Assembly (NCBI RefSeq): GCF_001010805.1
Contig: NZ_CP011477.1
Span: 3,342,501-3,406,500, forward strand
Direction: 5' to 3'
From: Spongiibacter sp. IMCC21906
GTDB taxonomy: Bacteria; Pseudomonadota; Gammaproteobacteria; Pseudomonadales; Spongiibacteraceae
DNA: 64,000 nucleotides
The notes beneath the pieces were generated by a model that had not been told where the DNA came from, made no database searches, and was given only the letters and a program-made list of their open reading frames with translations. A program made the translations under genes and the position numbers. This document shows positions 49,992-58,225 of this stretch, in pieces; positions within the stretch are counted from its first letter, which is position 1, and every line of letters starts with the position of its first letter.

Positions 49992-50626
49992 TGCCAACAA
50001 TCATTCGCGCCATTTTTATGATGTTAGTTTTTATACTGGGCGGCCAAACGGTGCTGGCCCAGGATGAGGGCGGCGTGCTGTCCTATGCCAAGCGCTGGGC
50101 GGAGGTGCAATACCAGCTTGAGGGAGACGCCCAAACGGCGGGTTTTGAGGCCTTGATCGACCAGTTGGACGCGGCCCTGGTGGCGGCGCCCAACAGTGCC
50201 GAGTTGCTGACCTGGCGGGGCATCGTCAAAGCCAGCCTGGCGGGCAGCAAGGGTGGCCTGGGAGCGCTGTCGCTGGTGAAACAGGCCAGGAAGGACTTTG
50301 AGACGGCCATCGCCACCGATGACAATGCGCTGCAGGGCGCCGCCTATACCAGCCTGGGCTCGCTGTACTATCAGGTGCCGGGCTGGCCCCTGAGTTTTGG
50401 CGATACCAATAAGGCCGAGCAGCATTTGCGCCAGGGCTTGACCCTGGCCCCGGCGGATATCGACGCCAATTACTTTTACGCGGATTTTCTGCTGCAGCAG
50501 GGTCGCCTCGATGAGGCAAAGGTGTATATTACCAAGGCAGAGGCGGCGCCCCCCAGGCCCCTGCGTCCGCTGGCGGATGCGGGGCGCCGCAAGCAATTAG
50601 CAGAACTGAAAAAGAAAGTTGAATAG
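49991..50626 (+). CDS. Exported TPR protein
   Basis: A 211-aa protein with a Sec signal peptide (MPTIIRAIFMMLVFILGG, cleavage after about residue 24) and three to four tetratricopeptide repeats, such as ARKDFETAIATDDNALQGAA and AEQHLRQGLTLAPADIDANY. It should be periplasmic and act as a binding scaffold. The ATG shares its first base with the SDR stop codon. No specific family name. Confidence 0.75.
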   Translation: MPTIIRAIFMMLVFILGGQTVLAQDEGGVLSYAKRWAEVQYQLEGDAQTAGFEALIDQLDAALVAAPNSAELLTWRGIVKASLAGSKGGLGALSLVKQARKDFETAIATDDNALQGAAYTSLGSLYYQVPGWPLSFGDTNKAEQHLRQGLTLAPADIDANYFYADFLLQQGRLDEAKVYITKAEAAPPRPLRPLADAGRRKQLAELKKKVE

Positions 50627-50631
50627 GCTCA

Positions 50632-51306
50632 ATGCGTGTATTGCTGATTGAAGACGACGCCTCCCTCGCCAGGGGAATGGACACCGCGCTGCGCCGGGCG
50701 GGTTATGCCGTGGACTGGGCGGCCACCGCTGCCGATGGCCGCCGTCACATCGAGGCGGGCAATCTGGATCTGGTCATCCTCGATCTGGGCCTGCCGGATA
50801 TGGACGGCAAGGTACTGCTGCGGTCCCTGCGCGGGGCCCGGGTGAGCTTGCCAGTGCTGATCCTGACCGCCCGGGACGGGCTGGAGGACAAAATTGCCGG
50901 GCTCGATGCCGGTGCCGATGACTACCTCACCAAACCCTTTGAATTTGCCGAGCTCTTGGCGCGACTGCGGGTGCTGGCCCGCCGGGGTGGTCAGATCGCC
51001 GAGCCAGAGCAGCACTTTGGTGCCCTGCGTATCAACCTGTCCAGCCACCAAGTGTGGCTCGATAACGAGGAGCAAAAGCTGTCCCGGCGGGAGTTTGCCA
51101 TTCTGCGGGCCCTGGCCGACCGGCCGGGGCAGATACTCAGCCGCGAGCAAATCGAGGAAAAACTGTACGGCTGGGGAGATGAAGTCAACAGCAATACGGT
51201 CGATGTCCACATTCACAATCTGCGTAAAAAGCTGGGCCAGGGCGTGATCAATAATGTGCGCGGGGTGGGTTATCTGCTGGCGGCGAACGACAAGGGCGCT
51301 CGGTGA
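50632..51306 (+). CDS. OmpR/PmrA-type response regulator
   Basis: A 224-aa two-domain regulator. The receiver domain has the acidic pair Glu7/Asp8/Asp9, the phospho-acceptor Asp51 (VILDLGLPDMDG) and Lys101 (LTKPFEF). The winged-helix output domain contains SRREFAILRALADRPGQILS and NTVDVHIHNLRKKLG. It belongs to the QseB/PmrA/TctD group whose sites are CTTAA-type direct repeats, like the one at 46202. It overlaps the kinase gene by 4 bp. Confidence 0.93.
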   Translation: MRVLLIEDDASLARGMDTALRRAGYAVDWAATAADGRRHIEAGNLDLVILDLGLPDMDGKVLLRSLRGARVSLPVLILTARDGLEDKIAGLDAGADDYLTKPFEFAELLARLRVLARRGGQIAEPEQHFGALRINLSSHQVWLDNEEQKLSRREFAILRALADRPGQILSREQIEEKLYGWGDEVNSNTVDVHIHNLRKKLGQGVINNVRGVGYLLAANDKGAR

Positions 51307-52646
51307 GTTCACTGCGCCAGTTTTTGCTGGTAACGGTGTTGGCCACCCTGGTGTTGGTGAATTTTCTGGCGGCGATTCACGGCTACCAGCGCAGTATGGT
51401 GGCGGCCAGTGCCATGCTTGATGACAAGCTGAAAGGTTTTGCCCACCAGCTGCTGAGCCTGCCCTTGACCGGGTCGGCCATGCCTGCGGCCAGCGACGAT
51501 GGTTTGGCGTTTCAGTTAACCGCGGGCAATGTAACCGCGGGCAATGGCCATATGTTCTGGCGCTCCAGCCACACCCCCGTGCAGGCCCTGGACACCCCGG
51601 AGGGCTTCAGCGAGGTGAACTTTGGCGGTTTCCGCTGGCGGGCCTACAGCCAACAGGCCGACGCCCCGCCCCGGCGGGTGGTGGTCGCGGAGCGGGTCGA
51701 CCTGCGCTTTGGCCTGACCGAAAAGGTCATTATCGAATCGATTCTCCCGATGCTGCTCAGCCTGCCGCTGGCGGGTATGTTGATTTGGCTTATCGTCAGC
51801 TATGGCCTGCGCAGCCTCAAGGAGCTGGCCCGCAAGCTTCGTCTCAAATCCAGCGACGACCTGCAGGCCATCAGCCTCAGCGAGGTTCCCGCCGAACTGG
51901 CACCGGTGCTGGAATCGGTGAACTCACTGATGACGCGCCTGCAGGCGGCCTTTGAGCGGGAGCGGCGCTTTTCCGCCGATGCCGCCCACGAGCTGCGCAC
52001 CCCCATTACCGCCATTCGAATGCATGTGCACAACGCCATGACGGCGCCGGAATCGGCGGCGGAATCCCTCGGTCAGTTGCAGGTGGATGTGCAGCGCCTG
52101 TCCCATCTGATCGAGCAGATGCTGGACTTGCATCGCACCGAGCCAGAGAGCTACGGCGGTCATTTTGAGGCGGTTGACCTGGGAGCGCTGGTGCGGGAGA
52201 TAATCGCCAGGCATTACGATCAGTTTGCCGACAAGCAGCAACATATTGGACTCAATGGTCAGGCCCCCGCCGTGCGTGGTGACCGCTTTGCCCTGGAAAT
52301 TCTGCTGCGCAATTTACTCAGCAATGCCAACAAATACACCCCGGTGGGGGGGGAGATACAGGTGAATTTGGCCGCCGATAACACCGGCGTGCGGCTGAGT
52401 GTTGCCGACAATGGCCCGGGGATCAGCCCGGCGGATCGGGAGCGTATTTTCGAGCGCTTTTACCGGGTGGGGGGAGACCGCCACAGCTCCGGCGAAAGCG
52501 GCTGTGGCCTGGGTTTGTCCATCGTCAGTCATATTGCGGCCCTACACCGGGCCGATTTGCAGCTGGGGGTCGGTATTGGCGGGCTGGGTTTGAGCGTCAG
52601 CCTGGTGTTTCCCACTGCCGAAGCATTAGAGAGGGTAAGTGAATGA
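51303..52646 (+). CDS. Sensor histidine kinase
   Basis: A 447-aa inner-membrane kinase, the partner of the regulator it overlaps. Two membrane helices are at about 6-26 and 147-168 with a periplasmic sensor of about 120 residues. HAMP-like linker, then the phospho-accepting His229 (FSADAAHELRTPITAIR), N-box RNLLSNANKYTP (336-347), G1 DNGPG (369-373) and G2 GCGLGLSI. The sensor lacks an obvious ExxE iron motif of the PmrB kind. It has an eight-G run at 52346-52353. GTG start. Confidence 0.92.
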   Translation: MSSLRQFLLVTVLATLVLVNFLAAIHGYQRSMVAASAMLDDKLKGFAHQLLSLPLTGSAMPAASDDGLAFQLTAGNVTAGNGHMFWRSSHTPVQALDTPEGFSEVNFGGFRWRAYSQQADAPPRRVVVAERVDLRFGLTEKVIIESILPMLLSLPLAGMLIWLIVSYGLRSLKELARKLRLKSSDDLQAISLSEVPAELAPVLESVNSLMTRLQAAFERERRFSADAAHELRTPITAIRMHVHNAMTAPESAAESLGQLQVDVQRLSHLIEQMLDLHRTEPESYGGHFEAVDLGALVREIIARHYDQFADKQQHIGLNGQAPAVRGDRFALEILLRNLLSNANKYTPVGGEIQVNLAADNTGVRLSVADNGPGISPADRERIFERFYRVGGDRHSSGESGCGLGLSIVSHIAALHRADLQLGVGIGGLGLSVSLVFPTAEALERVSE

Positions 52647-52975
52647 GGCATTGGCGATGCTGGAGTGGCGCACTTTGCTTGGCCCTGGCCGCCGCCAGCG
52701 CCCAGGCGGGCAAGCCGGAAGTTCATCTGGCGATTGAAAACAACCTGTTTCAGCCCGCTGTGCTGGAGGTGCCCGCCAACACCAAATTCAAACTGGTGGT
52801 GGCCAACCGCGACCCCACCCCGGAGGAGTTCGAGAGTTATGAACTCAACCGGGAAAAGGTGATTCTGGGCGGCCAGTCGGCGATTATTTTTCTGGGGCCA
52901 TTGGCGCCGGGGGAATATCCCTTTTTTGGCGAGTTTAACCCCAACACGGCCCAGGGCCGGATGATCGCCAAGTGA
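52643..52975 (+). CDS. Periplasmic cupredoxin-fold protein linked to FTR1
   Basis: A 110-aa exported protein with signal peptide 1-22 (ALAAASAQAG) and a single cupredoxin-like beta sandwich: NNLFQPAVLEVPANTKFKLV, then EEFESYELNREKVI and LAPGEYPFFGEF. No Cys is present in the mature protein, so a type I copper site cannot form. Such domains accompany FTR1 permeases and the EfeO N-terminus and probably handle iron at the periplasmic side. It starts on the kinase stop codon (ATGA). Confidence 0.8.
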   Translation: MRHWRCWSGALCLALAAASAQAGKPEVHLAIENNLFQPAVLEVPANTKFKLVVANRDPTPEEFESYELNREKVILGGQSAIIFLGPLAPGEYPFFGEFNPNTAQGRMIAK

Positions 52976-52991
52976 AGGGCGGGGCAGGGTC

Positions 52992-53780
52992 ATGTTAAGT
53001 AACAGCGTTGTCATTCTGATTCGGGAGGTGCTGGAGGCGGCACTGTTGTGCGCGGCCATCCTGGCGATGTGTCGTCAGTTTTCCCTGAGCATTCGGGCTG
53101 TGTGGGTGGCCCTGGTGCTGGGCTTGGCAGCGGCCATTGGTTATGCAAAGAATTTGGCCACCATTGCGGGATGGTTCGATGGCGTCGGCCAGGAGGTGGG
53201 CGACGCAGCCTCCCAGTTTGCCCTGGTGCTGTTGCTGCCGCTGATCGTGATGCGGTTTATCCGCCGCTATTACCGTCACCACCGCAGCGGCGACACCCTG
53301 GTGCTGACCCTGCTGGTTGGCGCCGCGCTGGTGTTGGCGGTAATGCGGGAGGGCGCGGAAATTTATCTGTATGTGGCTTCCTTCCAGTGGCAGCCGGAAA
53401 AGCGTCAGGCCCTGGCCATCGGCGCCCTGATTGGCTCGGGGATTGGCTTCAGTATCGGCGCGCTGGTGTACTACCTGTTGCGCCTGCTGCCCAAGCCCCG
53501 GGGCATTCTGGTCGCGGGGGTGGTGCTGAATCTGGTGGCCGGGGGCATGGCCGTGCAGGGCTGCAAAATGCTGATCCAGGCCGATTGGCTGCCCGATGGT
53601 GAGGTTTGGAACAGCAGCTGGCTGGTGCCGGAGGATTCGGTAACCGGGCAGCTGCTTTACGCTCTGATGGGCTACGAAGCCACCCCCGCGCCGGTGCAGG
53701 TATTCGCCTATGTTATCGTGTTAGGCGTCATCGTCCTCAGTCAGGGGGCTATAGTTATGTCCTATCGGAACAAGACCTAG
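52992..53780 (+). CDS. FTR1-family high-affinity iron permease
   Basis: A 262-aa inner-membrane protein with about seven hydrophobic helices. The two FTR1 iron-translocation motifs REXXE are present: REVLE (11-15) and REGAE (119-123). In EfeU and yeast Ftr1p both are essential. There is no fused periplasmic domain and no EfeB-type peroxidase or multicopper oxidase nearby, so how Fe is oxidised is open. It comes 16 bp after the cupredoxin-fold gene. Confidence 0.9.
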   Translation: MLSNSVVILIREVLEAALLCAAILAMCRQFSLSIRAVWVALVLGLAAAIGYAKNLATIAGWFDGVGQEVGDAASQFALVLLLPLIVMRFIRRYYRHHRSGDTLVLTLLVGAALVLAVMREGAEIYLYVASFQWQPEKRQALAIGALIGSGIGFSIGALVYYLLRLLPKPRGILVAGVVLNLVAGGMAVQGCKMLIQADWLPDGEVWNSSWLVPEDSVTGQLLYALMGYEATPAPVQVFAYVIVLGVIVLSQGAIVMSYRNKT

Positions 53781-53784
53781 CGAA

Positions 53785-54480
53785 ATGGAAATGACCGTGA
53801 AACATCCAATAATGCTGACTGTTGCATTGCTCTGCAGCGGCGCGGCACTGGCCGATGGCACCGTGGTGGACACGGTATACGATCCCTATGTGAATGCCCT
53901 GGAAAAAGAAGTGGAGTACCGGCTGGTGCGCACCCAGGGCGGCCGCAGTCTGCATCGCCTGGGCATAGCCAGCTCCCTCACCGACCGGCTGGCGGTGGAG
54001 GTCTATGGCCTGAGCGAGGACAGCCGCATGGGCACGCTGGAAGGTGGCGAGCTGGAGTTCAAATACCAGCTCACAGAACAGGGAGAGTATTTTGCCGACG
54101 TTGGTGTATTGGCCGAATATGAATACGAGGACGCTGATCACAATAACGAAGGCAGCCTGACGCTGCTGGCGGCCAGTGCCTGGGGCGCCCATGTCTCCGC
54201 CGCGAATCTGTCCCTGGGCTATGAAAATCGCGGTGCCCTGGCCGACGAATGGGAAACGAGCCTGAGTTTGCAAACCCGCTACCGCTTGCGCCAATGGCTG
54301 GAACCGGGGGTGGAGTTCTACGCTGGCGAGGATTACCGGGGTATCGGCCCGGTGCTGGTGGGCACAACCCGCCTGGGCGTGGCTAAATCCCTGCGTTGGG
54401 AAATTGGTGCCATCGCTGGGCTGACCGATGACAGCGCTGACTACACACTGCGCCTGTCTTTTGAATACGAATTTTATTGA
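53785..54480 (+). CDS. Outer-membrane beta-barrel protein, family not recognised
   Basis: A 231-aa protein with a signal peptide (LTVALLCSGAALADG, cut near residue 23) and alternating barrel strands: EVEYRLVRTQGG, LAVEVYGLSED, ELEFKYQLTEQGEYFADVGV and VAKSLRWEIGAIAGLTDDS. The C-terminus FEYEFY has the aromatic end of barrel proteins. Last gene of the operon, 4 bp after the iron permease, so a link to metal passage or to export of the product is possible. GTG at 53797 is an alternative start. Confidence 0.75.
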   Translation: MEMTVKHPIMLTVALLCSGAALADGTVVDTVYDPYVNALEKEVEYRLVRTQGGRSLHRLGIASSLTDRLAVEVYGLSEDSRMGTLEGGELEFKYQLTEQGEYFADVGVLAEYEYEDADHNNEGSLTLLAASAWGAHVSAANLSLGYENRGALADEWETSLSLQTRYRLRQWLEPGVEFYAGEDYRGIGPVLVGTTRLGVAKSLRWEIGAIAGLTDDSADYTLRLSFEYEFY

Positions 54481-54486
54481 GCAGGT

Positions 54487-54876
54487 TTACGGCCGCAGTG
54501 CGGCAATCAAGGCGGTACGGCTGTGGACGCCGAACTTTTTATAGATGCGGCGCAGATGGTTTTCCACGGTGTAATAGGACAGGGAGAGATTGTCGGCAAT
54601 TTCCTTATTGCTGTGTCCCTTGAGTACCTCGCAGATGACTTGCTGCTCCCGTTTGGTGGCGCAAACCAGGGCGTCCTGGAGTTCACTGCCCTGTCCGGGT
54701 TCAATGATACTGCCACGGATGACATCAACGGATTGGTCGACAATAAAATCCCTGCCGTAGCTGAGCCACGCTTCCATGCTGTTGAGGGCACTGTCGACTT
54801 GCAGGTGACGGCCCCGGGTCAGTATTTGCACCCCAATGACCAACAGCAAATTGCTGGACAAGGTGTGCCTCCAGAG
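54487..54876 (-). pseudogene. 5'-truncated LuxR-type regulator
   Basis: The C-terminal part of a LuxR/FixJ-type regulator: CATKREQQVICEVLKGHSNK, then IADNLSLSYYTVENHLRRIY, the four-helix DNA-binding domain, ending at residue PAALRP-like LIAALRP. Upstream the frame has only TTG at 54861 as a possible start and meets a stop at 54877-54879, while the similarity runs on to about 54876. The N-terminal domain has been lost at the junction with the 5'-nucleotidase gene. It is convergent with the operon, 6 bp after its last gene. Confidence 0.72.
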
Positions 54877-54893
54877 CTATCGACCTTAGCATT

Positions 54894-56687
54894 TTGCATA
54901 TCAACGACCATCACTCACATATCGAAGCGGAAAATTTTGATTTTGATCTCAGTTCACTGAGCTTGTCAGCACGCACAGAAGCTGGCGATGAGCTGGACGA
55001 AATCAGTGTTAGTTACGGTGGTTTTCCAATGCTAGTCAACCTGTTTAATACGCTGGCAGGACAAAGCGAAAATGTCCTGAAACTACACGCTGGCGACTCG
55101 ATTACCGGCACCTTGCTCAACACCTTGTTTAAAGGTGTAGCAGATGCTGATGTGATGAACCAAATCTGCTTTGACGCCTTCGCCCTGGGCAACCACGAAT
55201 TTGACGGCGGCGACTCTGGCTTAGCGTATTTTCTCGACGCCCTAAACGCCACGGCATGTCACACGCCAGTATTAGCAGCCAATGTCGTGCCCGGAGACGC
55301 ATCGCCTATTAAAGAAGGATATATTCAGCCTTATACAATAGTTAAACGTGAAGGCGAACAGATCGGCATTATCGGTTTAGACATTGCAGGCAAAACCAAA
55401 AACTCCTCGCGCCCCGATGCAGGTACCGAGTTTCTTGATGAAACGGCAACAGCCCAACAATATATCGACGAGCTAGCCGCACTTGGGGTGAACAAAATTA
55501 TTCTGCTTACCCACTACACGTTTGAAGGCGACAAAGTTTTAGCGACTAAGCTAAAAGGCGTCGATGTCATTGTCGGCGGCGACTCACACTCATTGTTAGG
55601 CAGCGACAATTTTGCAGCTCTGGGATTTAATCCAGTCGGCGACTACCCCACTCAAATCACCAATCTGGACGGCGACCCGGTTTGCGTAGTGCAAGCGTGG
55701 GAGTATGCCCACCTGCTCGGCAAGCTCGATGTAAGCTTTGACGAGAACGGCGTTGTTTCCACCTGCGCTGGCCAGCCATATATGCCCGTACGCAATGCAT
55801 TTAGCTATGCCTATAACGATACCGAAAACCGCAACTTAAATAGCAATGACAGTTATCTTATTACCCAGGCGTTGTCCGCTTACCCCGAGCTGGTTGTCAC
55901 TCAAGCAGATGCAACCACAGCCCAAATTGTCGACAGCTATGTCTCTCAAACAGTGGAGCTGCAACAAAGCGTAATTGGCACTATCAGCAATGATCTGTGC
56001 CTGGACCGCTTTCCCGGCGAAGGCCGCTCTGCACTGTGCAACGCCTCAGCCACCTCGGCAATGGGTAGCGATATCTCCAACATCGTTGCCAAAGCCTTTA
56101 TGACCGTCACACCCACCGCCGATATTGGCATACAAAACGGCGGTGGCGTGCGGGTAGATGTCGCTGCCGGTGAATACACCATAGCTGATGCCTACACCTT
56201 GCTGCCCTTTTCCAACACACTAGTGACCTTAGAAATGAGCGGTCAGCAAGTGATAGACGTGCTTGAAGACGCCCTTGCCAATGCATTAGATAACGCAGGT
56301 TCTACCGGCTCATATCCCTATGCATCAGGCCTGCGCTATGAAGTAGACGCCTCACAAAGTGCTGGCAGCCGGGTGAGCAATGTTGAAGTAAACCCCCGCG
56401 TTTCCGGCAGCTGGACAGCCATCGACACCAGCGCAACCTACACCGTAGTGACCAATGACTTTATTGCCTCAGGCCAAGATGGCTACACCACCTTCGGGCC
56501 CATCTTTACCGCCGGTGACTTCGTGGACACCTTCACCGAATATGCACAGGGCTTTGTCGATTACGTGAATGCCTTAACTGCCAACGGCATGAACCTGCAA
56601 AAACTACCGGTGGACGAGTACTCAACTCAAAATTACATCGGCCGAGATGGCTGCAATCATGGCACCGAGTCCTGCACCGGCTACTAA
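54894..56687 (+). CDS. 5'-nucleotidase / metallophosphoesterase, N-terminus truncated
   Basis: A UshA-type enzyme that removes phosphate from nucleotides in the periplasm. Metal-binding motifs are LHINDHHSHIE at the start, KLHAGDSITGT, FALGNHEFDGG and IVGGDSHS. The C-terminal 5'-nucleotidase domain has GIQNGGGVRVDVAAGEYTIA and FSNTLVTLEMSGQQV. Similarity begins near 54876 (AIDLSILHIND) and no signal peptide or start codon remains upstream; TTG 54894 is the only start inside and would cut off the first strand. So the gene is probably dead or mis-localised. It is A+T-richer than the island to its left. Confidence 0.85.
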   Translation: MHINDHHSHIEAENFDFDLSSLSLSARTEAGDELDEISVSYGGFPMLVNLFNTLAGQSENVLKLHAGDSITGTLLNTLFKGVADADVMNQICFDAFALGNHEFDGGDSGLAYFLDALNATACHTPVLAANVVPGDASPIKEGYIQPYTIVKREGEQIGIIGLDIAGKTKNSSRPDAGTEFLDETATAQQYIDELAALGVNKIILLTHYTFEGDKVLATKLKGVDVIVGGDSHSLLGSDNFAALGFNPVGDYPTQITNLDGDPVCVVQAWEYAHLLGKLDVSFDENGVVSTCAGQPYMPVRNAFSYAYNDTENRNLNSNDSYLITQALSAYPELVVTQADATTAQIVDSYVSQTVELQQSVIGTISNDLCLDRFPGEGRSALCNASATSAMGSDISNIVAKAFMTVTPTADIGIQNGGGVRVDVAAGEYTIADAYTLLPFSNTLVTLEMSGQQVIDVLEDALANALDNAGSTGSYPYASGLRYEVDASQSAGSRVSNVEVNPRVSGSWTAIDTSATYTVVTNDFIASGQDGYTTFGPIFTAGDFVDTFTEYAQGFVDYVNALTANGMNLQKLPVDEYSTQNYIGRDGCNHGTESCTGY

Positions 56688-57381
56688 GAAGTCTCTTTAA
56701 TAGATACCGCCCGTTTGCCAAGTAAAGCGTTCTGATAATGTGAATCGAATGCCGCCTTGCATCCGGGCCGGTTGCTAGAAGCTAAGCCTCTAGCACCGAT
56801 GAAATGTACCGATGGCTTGCACATCTACTTGCACATCTAGATGTGTTCTTCAAAGGATCCTCCGGTTTGACCCGCGCAAAATTCAGCCGGAAGATACCAG
56901 TCGATCAATCCAACACTGGCAAAACGCATCGAAACCAGAATGGTTATTATAGTTTCAACCCCATTTACAATCCCTGATACCACATTTAAGTACCGCTTCT
57001 ATTGCAAAAACCCTCTCCAACGCCCCAGCCTGTAATGTAAAAACGTCCCATACGGGCGACTCTGATTGCTACAATTGAGGTGTCACTTGCTGATAACTCA
57101 ACGGGTATTTCGTCATAAGCAATATGGCTAAAAACAACATTACAAGTAACACTTTTATCACTACCACCCCCTACCAAGCACGAACACCAAGCTTGTCAAA
57201 GCAGAATTCTGAGCACATTTTTGCCTCGAATTTGCCTCCAAGGCACCAACGACCCTCCCCAAAAGCTCGCATTATGGTATGCTCGTGTATTATTATGCAG
57301 CGAATCTTTTGTTGTTTGGCGGCGCAAACCAAAGCTGACTCTCAACAAAACCAGAAAGACCTAGCAATAGGAATGAGCTAA
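56688..57381. other. Long intergenic region without a recognised gene
   Basis: About 690 bp. Short open frames (for example 57124-57381) have no ribosome site and no family look. It has an inverted pair TGCTAGA/TCTAGCA near 56772-56794 and a repeated GCACATCTA near 56818-56838. The end before 57382 has AGGAATGAGCTAA, the ribosome site of the hydratase gene. Otherwise I see nothing. Confidence 0.5.
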
Positions 57382-58170
57382 ATGTCAGAACAAGCAATCA
57401 ACTATGCTGTTGATGAGCGGGGCGTTGCTACAATCACCCTCTCACGCCCTGAAATTCACAACGCCTTTGACGATGTTGTTGTCGCAGCATTAAGCGAAGC
57501 ATTCAAAAAAGCAGGCGAAGACACTGCCGTTCGCGCTGTGATTTTGGCGTCTACCGGCAAGAGTTTTTGTGCTGGCGGCGACCTCAACTGGATGCGCCGC
57601 ATGGCCACTTACGGCTACGAAGAAAACCTGCGCGACTCCAATCTACTGGCTGAAATGCTTCGCCGCCTTAACACCTTGCCCAAATTAACCATTGCCCGCG
57701 TTCAAGGCCCAGCCTTTGGTGGCGGTGTTGGCTTGGTAAGCTGCTGTGATATGGTGGTAGCGGCCCCAGAGGCGGCCTTCTGTCTCAGCGAAGTCAAAGT
57801 TGGCATGATTCCGGCTACGATCAGCCCCTATGTTATTAATGCCATTGGTGAGCGGGCCTCGCGCCGCTACTTCACCACCGCAGAGCTGATCACTGCCGAG
57901 AAAGCCCACATATTGGGGCTGGTTTCTGAAGTTGCAGAGGCAGAGCAACTGGATGAGACAATTAACGGAATTTTAAAAGGGCTGTTACGCAATGGCCCTC
58001 GCGGCGTCGGCGAAGCCAAAAAACTGGTACTGGATTTTGCCAATCAGGAAATTACGCCTGAAGTTATTTCAGAAACCAGCAAACGCATTGCTGAAACCCG
58101 GGGCTCTGACGAAGGACAAGAAGGTCTGACCGCCTTTTTAGAAAAACGTAAGCCCAACTGGATTCAATAA
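57382..58170 (+). CDS. Enoyl-CoA hydratase/isomerase family protein (LiuC/AtuE-like)
   Basis: A 262-aa crotonase-fold enzyme. The N-terminus has GVATITLSRPEIHNAFDD, the oxyanion-hole stretch SFCAGGDLNWMRRMATYG near 61 and FGGGVGLVSCCDMVVA near 112, and a catalytic Glu in LSEVKVGMIPATISPYV. The GGDLNWM form is that of methylglutaconyl-CoA and isohexenyl-glutaconyl-CoA hydratases (LiuC, AtuE). The next gene is an AtuA homologue, so a branched-chain or terpenoid acyl-CoA is likely. No carboxylase genes are present here. Confidence 0.87.
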   Translation: MSEQAINYAVDERGVATITLSRPEIHNAFDDVVVAALSEAFKKAGEDTAVRAVILASTGKSFCAGGDLNWMRRMATYGYEENLRDSNLLAEMLRRLNTLPKLTIARVQGPAFGGGVGLVSCCDMVVAAPEAAFCLSEVKVGMIPATISPYVINAIGERASRRYFTTAELITAEKAHILGLVSEVAEAEQLDETINGILKGLLRNGPRGVGEAKKLVLDFANQEITPEVISETSKRIAETRGSDEGQEGLTAFLEKRKPNWIQ

Positions 58171-58225
58171 ACCCCCTGTACGGGACACCCATTCACCGAT
58201 ACATCAAGACGTTTAGGTAGAGACT

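Noticed and set aside
44001-54880. Integrative element or prophage
   Set aside because: No integrase, transposase, phage gene or tRNA-type attachment site was seen at either edge; the region looks acquired but the means is unknown.
54487-56687. A working divergent pair of LuxR regulator and 5'-nucleotidase
   Set aside because: Both genes lack their N-terminal parts at the same junction, so this is a scar and not a regulator-target pair.
57124-57381. An 85-codon frame before the enoyl-CoA hydratase gene
   Set aside because: No ribosome site, no family look, and it ends at the ribosome site of the next gene.
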